64,000 nt of DNA from Symbiodinium microadriaticum (GCA_001939145.1 LSRX01000130.1:856919-920918); one strand, 5' to 3'. Positions 11,690 through 23,165 are shown, counted from the stretch's first letter. Numbers and translations are program-made. Notes: generated by a model not told the origin, from the sequence alone.

Positions 11690-12030
11690 AAGCACATGCA
11701 GAAGAAGCACCTCTCTGAGTCTCCTCTCAGAGTAAGGGTCCGGCTGTTGAAAGCATGCATGACTTTTTCAATCAGGTTCGGGAAGGCTTCGTAGTAGCCC
11801 ACCTGAGGGATACAGAGCCCAAGGACGGCCACCTGGAAGCCGTGACCCTGTCACATGGCCATCTGGGGATATCTGGGGCCCGTGCAAAGCTAATGGTAAT
11901 GCCGCCGCTTCCAACTGACAAGGAGTAGCTGGAACCTGCCGCTGCGGGCAGCAACATGCATATTCCCGCACCCTCCCTCAACCAGCGACCACAAAACGCA
12001 GAACCCCGAAGAAAAAGCACCAGAGCTGAT
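11690..12030 (-). CDS. Candidate exon pair, unrecognised
   Basis: Two coding-like minus-strand islands: about 11995-11885 (MLLPAAAGSSYSLSVGSGG) and about 11845-11700 (GYYEAFPNLIEKVMHAFN). The second is preceded by ctgtatccctcag, which could be a splice acceptor. No family recognised. Confidence 0.3.
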
Positions 12031-12089
12031 AACCCAAATTCTTTGTCAAATCTCCAAGACGCCGGAGCAAATGCCGTCGCAGACGGCAG

Positions 12090-12540
12090 AATTAAATCCC
12101 AAACCCTACACCCTAAACCCCAAACCCTAAATCCCAAACCCTAAACCCTAAACCCCAAACCCTAACTGCCTACCTCTGAAGTCCTGAAACCCGAAAGCCC
12201 TAGAACCGGAAAGCCCCAGCTATGTAAAACCCTACTATGGCCGCCAAAATGCCCAAAGCCTGAGAATCCAAAAGCCACCATTCCTAAACCCTAAACCCTA
12301 GATCCTAAATCCTAAAACCGTAAACCCTAAATCCTAAGATCCTGATGTCCCAAATCCGAAAAGGCATAAAACCCTGAACCCCAACCAGTTCCCAAACCCC
12401 AGAGCTCCAAACTCCGAAAGAGCGAAAACCCGAAGCTCTAAACCCTGTACATCCCTAAATCCGTACCCCTAAAGTCGCACCCTGAAGTCCCCTAAACCCT
12501 AAACCCTAAACCCCAGGCCCTAAAACCTAAACCCCATAAG
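12090..12540 (-). repeat. Interstitial telomere-like tract (C-rich strand)
   Basis: Densest at 12100-12170, 12285-12340 and 12485-12535, where ccctaaa/ccccaaa units run nearly head to tail. Between them are diverged cctaaa, ccgaaa and ccctgaa variants. Confidence 0.85.
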
Positions 12541-12544
12541 CATA

Positions 12545-12640
12545 CTTTCGAACAGTACGGAAATTCATGGCCCTGCGCCGACAGCGGCCTGCAGCCGTGA
12601 GGTCGTAGAGTTTAGGCTCCATGGCCTGGCGATGAAGAAT
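12545..12640 (-). CDS. Candidate exon, unrecognised
   Basis: The minus strand reads RQAMEPKLYDLTAAGRCRRR. It sits between two telomere-like tracts, the same setting as the recognisable light-harvesting exons further right. Family unknown. Confidence 0.25.
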
Positions 12641-12644
12641 CCGT

Positions 12645-13180
12645 CTGTTGAGTTTTAGGGCTTAGGGCTTGAGGGTTTAGGGTTTGGGGTTTAGGGTTTA
12701 GGGCTTGAGGGTGTAGGGCTTTAGGGTTTTGGGTGGGGGTACGTTTTGGCATGTTCAGGTAAGTGCTTGGGTTGACTGGGGTGAGAAAAATACGTTAGGA
12801 CAAAGATGTCGAAGGTTGTGCAGGATTCCGAAGCGTGTTTCTGAGCTCTTCTTGAAGCTTCAGGGTTTTGGGGCTTAGGCTTATGGTTCGGGGGTCTAAG
12901 GCTGTTGGGCTTTGGGGGGATTGGGGTTTACTCTCGGGCAAGGTCTCGCGGGCTGCGGGGGTTTGGATTTACTGGATGTACTGGTTTGGAGTTTGAGGTT
13001 TACTGCTTTGGTATTTGGGGGTTTGAATTTCTGTGAATCTGGTGTTTTTTTAATAGCTACCCTGAACCCTAAACCCGCAACCCTAAACCCAAAGCCCTAC
13101 AGTAACCCCTTAACCCTGATTACTGCAGGTTCGGATTAATGGCCAACATCTTCAGTTGCTGTTTCGGGTTTAGGGCTGTA
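12645..13180 (+). repeat. Telomere-like patches
   Basis: G-rich heptamers at 12653-12735, C-rich at 13060-13115 and G-rich again at 13165-13190. The orientation alternates over a few hundred bases. Confidence 0.7.
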
Positions 13181-13199
13181 GGGCTTGGGGTTTGGATGG

Positions 13200-15480
13200 C
13201 AACAACTACGTCGGTATAGATACTATGATTCTGAGTTGGGGGCTAAACAAGAAGGGTATACTCTTACTAATTATTCCGGCCCGACATTGTACCTCTTACC
13301 AGGGGTGAGTTGGGGCTTTATCTTCTGGAGATGTCGGCGCTCTCCGCGGCACTTCAAGCAGCCGTGCCTCGGACAGGAGCGCCGAATAGATTGCCAATCG
13401 CGTCCTTGGCTTTCGGTGCTTTGGGTATTTGGGATCAGGATTTAGGATTCAGGGTTTAGGGTTTCTTCAGGCGATTGCAAGAGTCCTGAAGCAAAGAGGG
13501 TTCCTGGGTGTACTTCCCGTGCCACCGTCTTCCCAAAGCACTCGGCCCCAACTCCCTGAGGTCGAGGCGAGTCAAAGGCAGTCACCTGGCGGACTCTTTC
13601 CCACTCTCAACCCACAGTGAGCCAGCATTGCCCTCTCGAGGTGTGTTGGGAAGCCAGCCACTTTGACAGTTGAATGCAGGGCGCCTGCACCCAGCCCCGC
13701 CCTGTGAAGCCACCACATCCGACGGACGGAAAGCATGCAGACCTAATCGCCGGCAACAAGGCTCGCCATCTCGACCAACCACAACCATGCCACAACCATT
13801 CCACCACCGTTGGGTTCCTGGACTACGAGGTACATCATACTCTTGCGGTACCATAGCCTCTACTGTTCAACTTGCAGACATACAGCGACGACCCTCCTGC
13901 TCTCAAGCTCTGAAATGATGAAACCTGAACCCCAACACTGTGACGGTCTGTGCCGGGCCCTGACCAAAGTCACAGAGGGTTTGGACTCTCGCGACTCGGA
14001 CGATGCAGGCGGGGCATGTTCAGAGGGTTTAGGGCCCAACAGTCCTACAGTCCTCTCTCTCTCTCTCGCGTGCTCAGGGGATCCCGTCAGACGTAGCGCT
14101 CGTTCTCTGAACGGAGCCAATACCGATGGCAACTACCGAAAAGGATCTGTACAATAACCTGAGGATTATGTGTACAATCCGCCTATGTCCTAGAGTCCTA
14201 AACCCTAGAACCCAATAAGGGCCAAATCACCCAAGGTCTACACAAAACCGCGCGGGCACACGAGCTTATCATCCCAAAGATCTGAACATCCCTGAGCACA
14301 GTTCTTTCAAAATCCTTAAACTATTCTCTCTAAACCCTCAATATCTTTAAACCCCAAACCCCTCCGCAAACCCTCAAACCTCAAATCCTCAGCTAGGCCC
14401 TAAACCCTCAACTTGAACCTCAAACCCTAAACCCTTAAAAACCCTTCGGGGCGAGACCTCAGCCGGATGCTTCTCTTGCAAGCTGCGAAGGGCTACTGCC
14501 TGGGTGCTTCTGTTTCTTTACAAGGAGGCCTAGGGTTTAAAGGTTTATAGAAAGTGTTAAGGGTTTGGGTGCTTTAGTTCTGACCGAAAGCTTTGACCTA
14601 AACGTTTTGACCGAAAGTTTTGTTTGGAACCTGATTTTGAATCTGGGGCTGGGCCTGGGTGAGCTGCTGGAGGGGGGTCGGAGGGGCTGGGAGGGGTGCT
14701 GGGCGGGGCTTGGGGCTGCTGAGTGGGGGTTTGGGGAGCGGCGGCGTGTTATGGTTGGGCGGGGCGGGGCAGGGGGCGGGCTGGGCTATCGTCCTGCGGA
14801 AATTGCTTCGTGTCCCGACCCGAAATAGGTTTCCGCATGCCCGATCACTCGATTTTATGAAATTCGAACCCCCTACTTTGCGGCGGCCCCATTTTGTTGG
14901 AACCCTTCCCTAACCTGGGTTGCGCTGGCTGCGCTGAGGCGGGCTGAACTCCATGATTGGATTGGTCAACAGCAACAAGCAATTTCCATTTCTTTCTTGA
15001 GAGTTTAGGGTTTAGCGTTTAGGCTTTTTTCCCTCTCACTTAGCAAGGACAAGGGTTTAGGCTTTAGGGGTTTAGGGTTTTGAGATTGCTCGACATACGT
15101 TTCTATCTTTGCGTTCGTCGCGAGCCGAGGCTGGCTCAGAGGCAGATATTGAGGCCACATACATGGGTGTGATACACAGCCAGGGTGCCTAGGGGTTCCT
15201 CAGGGTCCCTGTTGTGAGGGTTTGGGATTAAGAATGCAAGGGCACTCAGGGTTTGCGGTTTAGGGGTATTGAAATCTTCGGCACTCCGACTCGGACTCTC
15301 CCCGCATATTGAAGGTTCGCTGCGTGATACTGAGCTTCGGTTTCGAGGGTTAGGGCTATGATTCCTATGAGTCCTTGTCAACCTTCTTTCCTGACTGCTA
15401 GTTCCGCTAACAGCGGTAAGAACCAACTCCTTACGTTTCTTCCCTACTTTCCCGTCTTTTATCATGCGGCGAAGGCGTGG
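13200..15480. other. Mostly non-coding, no gene recognised
   Basis: Scattered telomere-like words (13435-13465, 14330-14440, 15000-15085), a short ct run at 14055-14072 and a GC-rich ggggctggg block at 14650-14780. Several short open frames have no recognisable domain. The module ccctctcacttagcaagg occurs at about 15032. Confidence 0.5.
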
Positions 15481-15509
15481 CTCTTCAATCCCTAAACCCT
15501 AAACCCTGG

Positions 15510-15617
15510 CCATCAAGAAACGAACGACTTCTCCTTCAGACCACTTCAGGGCGGCGCTATGTGGACCTTCGGGTCCTTCACCGTCCAGCCGCTTCGGAAC
15601 CACACCTGAGCAATGAG
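15510..15617 (-). CDS. Candidate exon, unrecognised
   Basis: The minus strand reads GVVPKRLDGEGPEGPHSAAL followed by KWSEGEVVRFLMA. It is natural in composition and bounded on both sides by telomere-like repeats. Family unknown. Confidence 0.3.
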
Positions 15618-15629
15618 GCTTGAGGGAGA

Positions 15630-15710
15630 GTCGGGTTTCGGGTTTAGGGTTTTCGGTTTACGGTTTACGGTTTAGGGATTAGGGATTAGGGTTTAGGGTT
15701 TAGGGTTGTA
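15630..15710 (+). repeat. Interstitial telomere-like tract
   Basis: Nearly pure gggttta/gggatta/ggtttac heptamers. Confidence 0.85.
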
Positions 15711-16023
15711 TCATCTCCCTGTTGCTAGTAATTACAAGGTGAGACTACTTCGGATGTGAACTCTTCAGCCCTCCGTTTCAGGAGCTGTACAGTGGAGCCT
15801 CAGTCATTGCCGCAAGCCCCCTGCTGAGGCTCGTAACTTCACGTTCCGATTCCCAAACTTTCTCAACGGCATATTTCCACAGCGGAAGCCGGAAGGCCTC
15901 AGAAACCTAACTAACTTTGGTCGATTCTCTGAGAGTGCAGCACGGAGCAGGTGCTTCGTCCTGACACTCCCCGCCAAGCTGGGGCCTTTTTCAATTGCCA
16001 TGGGTCCCAAAAATAGTAACAAG

Positions 16024-16432
16024 CACCCTGAACCTTAAACCCTAAACCCTAAGCCCCTAAACCCCTGGCCCTAACCCCTAAACCCTAAACCTAAGTCCTA
16101 AGTTCCACCAGAGAAGAAAGAAAAGCTAAGGGAGGTGGTTGCTGGGGCTTAGGGTTTTCGCTCTCGCAGCTCCGGGTCTGCCGACATCGGTGGTTCCTTA
16201 GTTCGGGCTCTACGTTTCTTTATGGTTAAGGTTTAGGGTTTTGGGTTTAGGGTTTAGGGTTTAGTGCTTATAGAAGGCGCTGAAGTTACTGACTTGGCAA
16301 GGGCCCGCCTAGGCTTCTCTGATCCTGCCCCTGCCGCTCCTACGGGTCTCACCCTAAACCCGTAAACCCTAAACCCTAAACCCCTAAACCCTAAACCCCT
16401 AAACCCCTAAACCCCTAAACCCCTAAACCCCT
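16024..16432. repeat. Telomere-like tracts in both orientations
   Basis: C-rich at 16024-16105, G-rich at 16225-16265 and C-rich at 16345-16432. The last contains clean ccctaaac repeats and ends directly at the candidate exon beginning at 16434. Confidence 0.85.
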
Positions 16433-16433
16433 G

Positions 16434-16540
16434 AGGCCACCGCGTCCTCTTTGTGGATGGAGGCAGCCGGGACTTCCGTGAGGATCACGGAGCTCTCGGG
16501 GAGCTCGAGGTCTAAGTTCATCTGGACCTGGATTCGTGTG
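16434..16540 (-). CDS. Candidate exon, unrecognised
   Basis: The minus strand reads IQVQMNLDLELPESSVILTE and then VPAASIHKEDAVASG. The upstream edge cgaatccag could be an acceptor, and the downstream edge runs straight into a telomere-like tract. Coding character is convincing but the family is not recognised. Confidence 0.35.
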
Positions 16541-16642
16541 ATTTAGGGTCTAAGGGATGGGGTTTAGGGTTTAGGGTTTAGGATTTCAGCACTCACTCTC
16601 GGACTAGGGCTTAGGATTTAGGGTTTAGGTGAGATTCTGGAC

Positions 16643-16729
16643 CTGAAATGGGGTACCTTATTTTGGGGTCCTTGTAATAAGGATCCTACTATTTAGGGTA
16701 TTATATTAGGGTCCCCTGTTTTTCGGAAA
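16643..16729. mobile_element. Short palindromic element, family 1
   Basis: Inverted relative to the copy at 1840: ggggtaccttattttggggtc on the left and gggtccc..tttttcggaaa on the right. The left terminal repeat is degraded (ctgaaat). Confidence 0.65.
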
Positions 16730-16754
16730 TGGATTCGTGGGAGATTCGGGGGGG

Positions 16755-17140
16755 CGAGGGTTGAGGGTTCAGGATGTAGCGGTTTAGGGTTTTTTTTATA
16801 GGGTTTAGGGTTTAGGGTTCAGGATTTCGGGTTTAGGGTTCAGCTTTTCGGGTTCAGGGTTTAGGGTTGATTAGGCCGTGTGGCCACTTTGAATGATTCA
16901 CAAGACAAAAGAAGGCAGTGCAGGCCTGAAGGAGTGAAAGGGCACCTGGCAGCCCAAGCTCTTGAGATCCTCATTCCTCCTTGGCCCTAGGCCACGCACA
17001 CAGCTGCCGCGAAACCCATGGCTAACCCCCACTCACCCCCAAGGTTCCCTAAACCCAAAATCCTGAAACCCTGAAACCCTGAAACCCTAGACCCTGAAAC
17101 CCTGAAACCCTAAACCCTAAACCCTGAAACCCCCCTAAAA
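16755..17140. repeat. Telomere-like tracts
   Basis: G-rich at 16780-16870 and C-rich at 17045-17135, with ccctgaaa variants predominating in the latter. Confidence 0.8.
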
Positions 17141-17234
17141 AGGGCCCGGCAGCCTGAGCCCTCAAACCTCAAGCCTTCCTGAGCTGTCAACACGAAAACC
17201 TGAAAGCCGGACCCTCGACCCCACAAATTCAACC

Positions 17235-17410
17235 CTTGGGGTTTCGACTCACACACTCGCTCACGCAGGCCTAAGGGTTTAGGGTTTCGGGGTTAAGTAA
17301 GGGCTTAGGGGTTTGAGGTTTAGGGTCTAGGGCTTAGGGCTTAGGGGTTAGGGTTTAGGGTTTAGGGGTTAGGGTTTAGGGTTTAGGGGTTAGGGTTGAG
17401 GGTGAAGACC
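17235..17410 (+). repeat. Telomere-like tract with module
   Basis: Starts with the module tttcgactcacacactcgct and continues into runs of gggttta/ggggtta repeats. Confidence 0.8.
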
Positions 17411-17439
17411 CCTAAACCCGGGATGTAGGGCGCGGGCAG

Positions 17440-17510
17440 GCTGTGGCCCATAGAGTTTCTCCGAGGTCAACAACTCGTCAGAATTGAGCATGGCGCCTTT
17501 AGGTGAAGGC
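17440..17510 (-). CDS. Candidate exon, unrecognised
   Basis: The minus strand reads KGAMLNSDELLTSEKLYGPQ. It is a short island between repeats. Family unknown. Confidence 0.3.
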
Positions 17511-17568
17511 TTAGGATGTTGTTCCCTTTAGGGTTTCGGCGCTCATACTCGGACAAGCCTGGCGAGGT

Positions 17569-17649
17569 TAATATAGGCGCCTTACTATAATCATAACAAT
17601 GAACCCGCCAAAACCCTATTCTACGGTAATTATTAAGGTCCCTACATTA
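17569..17649. mobile_element. Short palindromic element, family 2
   Basis: Outer arms taatataggcgccttac and taattattaaggtccctaca enclose gaacccgccaaaaccctatt. This is a shorter, diverged member of the family. Confidence 0.6.
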
Positions 17650-17938
17650 GGGGTTCAGGGTTCGCCTGCCCAGGTGGCGGGCTTACTTAGGGCCTTTTTG
17701 CGTCTCGCCTAGCTAGTTCGGGTTTACGGTTGAGGGTTGAGTGCTTCCTGCAGCCTTCACTGCTATGACCGGCACAGCCTTTGAGCGCACCTCTTCTGCA
17801 GTTTCGACGCTTAGCCGTTTGAATTCAAGGTCTCTTTGAGCAAAAGTGCAACCCGAAACCAGCCGAAGAGCCTTCCGACATCCCAACTTTCAGCTCCTGA
17901 GGCCAAAGAAACCGTGACAGACCTGGAACTCCAAGCCC

Positions 17939-18367
17939 CTATGCTTTCGCAAGGTATGAGAGCGTAACTTCAAAGCCTTTGGGCATGTAGCTGTTGCATA
18001 CACATGCGTCAGAGGTGCGCAAGTCACAAAAACCCAGATCACAACCCGCACGGCCGGAGCCTCGCACCCCTGATGGGTAGGTCGCGACATGCATGTGCTT
18101 CTGGGAGATGTGCCTGGCTTGCTTGTACGCAAGATACACTTGCCGAAGTGCAGGAAGCCAGGCGTGTAGTGCAGTCTCTTTGCCTGCTCGTCGCCTATGC
18201 AACTTCAGCTTGATGCCCCAAACCCCTACATGTGAGAGATCTGCAAGGCAATCATTGACATCCGCAACCTTGCGGTCAGCATTTCCAGCTTGAAATGCAG
18301 GAGCCTCAACAGTTACAATAGAATTTGGGGAGTCAAATACGCAAGAAGCTATGATTGGAGACCCCAC
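17939..18367 (-). CDS. Hypothetical open frame
   Basis: A 142-codon frame of fairly natural composition (SIVTVEAPAFQAGNADRKVA) with no recognisable domain. It abuts the family 2 element at 18374. It may be an exon of the unknown minus-strand gene(s) in 11.7-19.3 kb, or chance. Confidence 0.2.
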   Translation of the reverse strand: MGSPIIASCVFDSPNSIVTVEAPAFQAGNADRKVADVNDCLADLSHVGVWGIKLKLHRRRAGKETALHAWLPALRQVYLAYKQARHISQKHMHVATYPSGVRGSGRAGCDLGFCDLRTSDACVCNSYMPKGFEVTLSYLAKA

Positions 18368-18373
18368 CTCTTG

Positions 18374-18470
18374 TTAATATAGGAGTCTGAATCAATCGAA
18401 ATTGTTTTGGGGTATGTTAAAGTATGAATGTGGTCAAGAATCCTATTCCAAACATTAAGGCCCCTTACTT
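18374..18470. mobile_element. Short palindromic element, family 2
   Basis: ttaatataggagtctgaatc on the left and ccaaacattaaggcccctta on the right flank gttttggggtatgtt. The arms are more diverged than in the 2538 copy. Confidence 0.55.
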
Positions 18471-18699
18471 AAGCCCATGCTTCGGCTTCATGGCCAACAA
18501 AACCCAAACCCAACATTGGCGAGCGGCGTCGGGATGCCCTGGATTGCGGATGGCAGCCGTGGCAGCAAAGTCGTTCCTGAAGAGTCGCGGCAGGCTTGCT
18601 CTTGGTGGCACGCCCAAGTCCCATATCCAACACCCCTCTTTGTCGCTCTCGATGAGGAGGTATTCCTCCCCCTTCCTCCCCGTAGAGGAGAGCTGGCTC

Positions 18700-18917
18700 T
18701 CTGTCTGTCTGTGTGTGTCTTTGTCTCTCCCTTTCTCGCAGGTTCTCTCTTTCTCTCCCTTGTTCTCTCTCTCTCTCTCTCTCTCTTTCTTTCGCCAGGG
18801 CTGTGGGCAGAGGTTGCCCGCGCGCGTCAGCCCCCCCGTATGTTACGGGGCGAATAGTCTCTCTCTCTCTCTCTCTCGCTGTCTCTTTCTTTCGTCAGGG
18901 CTATGGGTGGGGGAAGC

Positions 18918-18948
<31 letters not shown>

Positions 18949-18955
18949 CGCGGCC
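18700..18955 (+). repeat. Pyrimidine (CT)n microsatellite, imperfectly duplicated
   Basis: Three ct runs (18767-18790, 18858-18880, 18917-18945). The first two are each followed by a similar spacer, ctttctttcgccagggctgt and ctttctttcgtcagggctat, which indicates local tandem duplication of a unit of roughly 100 bases. The plus-strand frame through it is Ser/Leu-rich and not a gene. Confidence 0.7.
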
Positions 18956-19189
18956 ACAAGCAAACTACAGTACCGTCGAGGCCGCCAACCCTGAGACCAA
19001 ATCGGAGACTATCAGAGATCATCAGACAATCTTCAGGCCCCAGCAGAAATCAGGGATCTCAGCCCTACCCCACAAAACTCTTCGAGTGCAAAAGCGAGCG
19101 CATGCTTCCACTTGCTGCACTACACCAGCTATCACTACTTGATTCTGATCCATCATCGTCGCCGTCGTCGTCGCCGTCGTAGGGGCCGT

Positions 19190-19290
19190 AGAAGTTGTGC
19201 TGATCACCAAGGGCTCCCGGCCTGATCCAGCCTGCACGATCTTGTTGGCCTCGTGCCAGGAGGGGTAGGGCTTTTGGTCTTCGGGCTCTC
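19190..19290 (-). CDS. Candidate exon, unrecognised
   Basis: The minus strand reads EDQKPYPSWHEANKIVQAGS followed by GREPLVIS. It lies just downstream of the last recognised light-harvesting exon and could be its C-terminal exon or belong to the next gene. Confidence 0.35.
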
Positions 19291-20129
19291 CCTGGGGTCC
19301 GAAGCTCAGGAGCGGTATCTAAGCTTCAGGGAGCGAGGGACGATGGCTTCACACCCATTGAATGTCGAGAGTCTGGGTGTCGGGCTTCCAGTTTCTGCTG
19401 GTTTGAGGAGTGAATGAAACGGAACTCAAGGTTGTGAGGGGGCCTCGACCAACAAGGGCAACTATCGCCAGCCTGACTTTCACAATCGTTCCCGTAATCC
19501 TACAATCATCAGAACCGTACACCAGTAAGCACGGCATCATCACCACCTAGAAGCAGACGCAGAGACATTTTCCTTCAAATGGACGGCAGGACGCTCTCGG
19601 CACGGCCACCTATGCTCGTGACGGTCTACACGCACTTGGTGCACTACAGCGCAATCGAAAATGACACCATAAGTAAACTATTCCACAAAGCTTACACATG
19701 TGGCAACGCGGTGACCATCTTGGATATGGCGGCCACGGCAGCGGTGGCAGCTTGCGGCAACTATTGTAGGTTCTAAAATTCCACTGCAGTAGCTAAAAGA
19801 TTGGCAGGTCGCCCGGTTTGCTTTGACAAATCCCGCGGCGCCAGATTTACATTTACACGCGGAGCTCTCAATCGCGCTCACCGTCTCAGGCGGCCGGAAG
19901 CCACATAGCCGGGCCAGTGGTGCCCACGGTTCCTCTGCTGCGCTCGGAAGGTTTACGGCTTAAGGTTCCCGTTTTGAACCTGGACTGCGGGACTATGGCA
20001 GAATCAGGCAGGTTGAGGTGTTGCTTTTTCCCGAAACGTATGGTTGGTTCATGGCTTAGGGTTAACATTGAAGCCTTAGTGCCTTGATACTCAGGAGGGC
20101 ACTGCCCCTCGGAAACCTTGCTCTGTGAC

Positions 20130-20197
20130 TTCACCACTTTCGCTGCCAGGGCACCGTTTTGGAAGAGCATCGCCATCAGAGCGACCTCACTCAGCAT
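20130..20197 (-). CDS. LHC polyprotein exon: end of domain 3
   Basis: VALMAMLFQNGALAAKVVK corresponds to the end of helix 3 and the FQDG segment. It has FQNG instead of FQDGLTG, so domain 3 ends divergently. The exon start repeats the gttgctc/gtcgctc found at the previous exon's end. The stop codon was not identified. Confidence 0.65.
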
Positions 20198-20699
20198 CCC
20201 GGCGACACGGAGCTGAAAGAGCTACGAACACAACGGATGTCAGAGTCTCACCGAAGAACTCCCAAAGTTTGTCCTAACCCCTCATGGGCCGAAGCCCTCA
20301 GTTCCTTGTGAAAATCTTGGAACCCCAACATGTTGGCGCTGAGCTCCAAAACAAAACCCCGCGATTTCCCCTAACTCACAACTGCCCTACACCTGTGCTC
20401 GTGGTTGTCTGGCCGAGATCCCTTCCTGGATTCCGCCCGAACCCCTCAAACTCAAACGTTCTTCTAATTTAAGCAACGTAAAGAAGCTCCTGACTTAGAG
20501 AACCGCACATGCAACCCCTTCTTACCCCACAGCCTGCGAACCAAACCTGCACTGGTTAAAGATGCTGAGGCCTGAGGCCACAGATCCTCCATCCTAAACA
20601 TCCCAAAGCCGTATTTAAGAAACCCTAAACCCTGTAAAAGCTGGAAGCCCTAACCCATGTAGTACCCTTACAGTACACCTTATCGTACACCCGATACGT

Positions 20700-20795
20700 A
20701 GTACCCCGATACGTAGTACCCCGTGCGGCAACCGTGAAAGCAACGCTTTTCGGTAACCACTAGACTATACTATGCTATGCTATACTATACTATAT
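20700..20795. repeat. Short tandem repeats
   Basis: Tandem cgatacgtagtacccc units at about 20692-20722, then tatac/tatgc pentamers at 20765-20793. They lie in the intron between the last two LHC exons. Confidence 0.6.
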
Positions 20796-20805
20796 GGATG
20801 GCTGA

Positions 20806-20885
20806 GCAACCATGGCCAATCGTCCGTTGGCGAGCTCGGCAGCGAGCTTGGTTTTCTTGACATCGGCGTCCTGGACCGGCTTCGT
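20806..20885 (-). CDS. LHC polyprotein exon: domain 3, helix 3
   Basis: VKKTKLAAELANGRLAMVA is the canonical third helix, with the conserved Glu, Asn and Arg. Telomere-like repeats begin within 10 bases of its upstream edge. Confidence 0.88.
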
Positions 20886-20889
20886 GGCT

Positions 20890-21460
20890 TACAGGGCTTA
20901 GGGTTCAGGGTTTAGGGTTTATAAGGGTTTAGGGTTTATAAGGGTTTAGGGTGTAAGGTTTATAAAGGTTTAGGGTTTAGGGTTCCAGGATTTCCTTTGT
21001 GTAGAGGGTCTGAGGCTGGGGGATTCTTCGAGGAGATCGTGAAGAGAGAGGGGGGCTCTGACCAGGGGGGGCCTTTGAGAGGCGGTTTCTGCCACTACGC
21101 AGCTGTGAGGTGAGGGGCTGAAGGTTCGGGGCTTCAGATGTCCCGGAACTCTGGGTTTGGGTTTAAGGGGTTTTGTTGGTTTAGGGTTTAGGGTTTAGGG
21201 GGGGGGGTTTGTGGCTTTAGGTTTTCTGATTTTGGGCTTGGAATTTTGGGGAGTCAAGACTCGTGGTTGGATTCTTTTTGCTTTGGGGGACCTAGGGGTC
21301 CTAAACCCTTTTGAACGAGGTCTCTCTGAAGCGCCTCCTGAACCCTAAACCTTAAACCCTTCTTTGCTACCGGACTCAAGTCTAGCCTGACTACGACCTG
21401 CAATCCCTAAACCCCTAAACCCTAAACCGCTAAACCCCCTTTGAACCCTAAAGGGACGCA
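20890..21460. repeat. Telomere-like tracts inside an LHC intron
   Basis: G-rich at 20893-20990 (with ataagggtttagggtt sub-repeats) and 21178-21212, then C-rich at 21340-21445. Confidence 0.8.
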
Positions 21461-21597
21461 AAGGGTTGGGTTTAAAGTATGTCCAGGGTTTCGCTCACGG
21501 GAAGGACCCTGAAATACTGAAGTCGACCTTGATACATCATGATACATCCTAAGGCTCTACAGCCGTAGGGTTTGTTGGGGTTTTGGGTTTTGGGTAC

Positions 21598-21695
21598 TCC
21601 TGGAACTCGATGGGGTCGACATTGATGATGAAGTTCTTGCCCACACCCAGGAAGCCGTAGCCCTCGTAGTCACCCGGGGCACGCTTGGAGTCCTC
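21598..21695 (-). CDS. LHC polyprotein exon: domain 3, linker before helix 3
   Basis: RAPGDYEGYGFLGVGKNF and then INVDPIEFQEY occupy the position of the PGNYGKGNLGLGFLG linker of the other domains, but the sequence is the most diverged of the three. Confidence 0.7.
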
Positions 21696-21699
21696 GCAC

Positions 21700-22650
21700 T
21701 AGTGCAGGTAGGACGTAGGCTGACGCAGGGGGGGATTCTGGTGGTGTCAGGGGAGGCCAAGGAGCTTCAGAGTCTCCGGGGCTCTTCTCCGGTGCTTTAG
21801 GTCTTGGAATTGGAATCGGCGCTGCCAGGTACGACGCCGTCGGCAACCCGCCCCCCAAACACAAACAACTAACACTAGGAAGCGTGTGGAAGGGCAAGGT
21901 CTTGCTGTGAATTCGAGCCACACAGCACAGCAAGGGCTTGCGATGGGTTTCTTGCTAGTATCGATTACTCGGGTAGATACAAGCAATTTGGAGGAAAATC
22001 ATTTCCAGCAACCTCGGATGTTATGAGGTTCACTGGAACCTCTGTGGGAATACTGGGCTACCGTGGGTGCCCTACGCAGAAATACCACCACGGTAGCGCA
22101 ATGACATAATGGTTGCATCACACCACAACGAATAACAGGAACAGTAGTCAATAGCTTGCATATAATACATTGCTACATACAATCTAAAGGAATAGCATCA
22201 AAGGAATGAGCTAACTGAACATAACTTCTCTCCAAACACGAGCACAACATGACATAGGCGTACAGGAACACATGGCAAACTGAAGTAACAAAGCGCTGAA
22301 AAGCGGACAGAACCATATGACCTAGAAGGCGGAAAACCAGACGGGATAGTGTCAAGCCTAAACTCAAGGCTGCAGGACCTTCCCTCGAACTCAACGATAT
22401 CTCCTAGAAAGCTTCTGCCCTCGTACTTCATTTGTCTACCCGGGAGTCACTGCCGAAGTCTCACGCCCTGCATCCCGAAACTCAAGAAATGATCATACGA
22501 GCGACAACGATAAGGGTTCATGGTTTCGGATTTACCGCTTAGCATTCAACGTTTAGGGTTTCGACGTCTAACCGTCAGTCAGAAGCCAAAGCCTTGAACG
22601 CGATGCCCTGAAATCCTGCGAGAGAGAGAGAGAGAGGGAGGGAGCGAGCG
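21700..22650. other. LHC intron, no further gene seen
   Basis: Non-repetitive sequence with short open frames lacking known domains, and a gagaga run at 22620-22640 directly before the next exon. Confidence 0.5.
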
Positions 22651-22656
22651 ATCACC

Positions 22657-22733
22657 CTCTCCTGGCGCCAGAAGTATCCCTCATAGTGACCGATGAAGAG
22701 GACGATCTGCAACCAACCCTCCAGGGGCACCTG
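22657..22733 (-). CDS. LHC polyprotein exon: domain 3, helix 2
   Basis: VPLEGWLQIVLFIGHYEGYF corresponds to the second helix (GW-QI start). A c-cccag acceptor-like sequence precedes it. Confidence 0.8.
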
Positions 22734-22844
22734 GGGAAGGCCGGCCTAAGTACCTGCTCCGCATCAGGATCCCTCACCGGGTCTTTGTAGCAAGCCCTTC
22801 TTATATAAATACTGCCATTGTTATTATGGATACTATCACGACTA

Positions 22845-22854
22845 TTATGATGAC

Positions 22855-22887
<33 letters not shown>

Positions 22888-23090
22888 TACCACTACCACT
22901 ACTACTACTACTACCACCACTACCACTACCACTACCACTACCACTACCACTACCACTACCACTACCACTACCACTACCACTACCACTACGACTACGACTA
23001 CGACTACGACTACGACTACGACTACGACTACGACTACGACTACGACTACGACTACTACGACTACTACGACTACTACTACCACCACTACTA

Positions 23091-23164
<74 letters not shown>

Positions 23165-23165
23165 G
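22845..23165 (+). repeat. Trinucleotide microsatellite, about 320 bases
   Basis: Successive homogenised blocks of act, cac/tac, then gactac, then act again. Reads as poly-Thr or poly-Val in open frames. It lies in an LHC intron and is not a gene. Confidence 0.95.

Noticed and set aside
18424..19182. 252-codon plus-strand frame
   Set aside because: More than a third is Ser/Leu/Phe from the (CT)n tracts, and the remainder has no recognisable domain.
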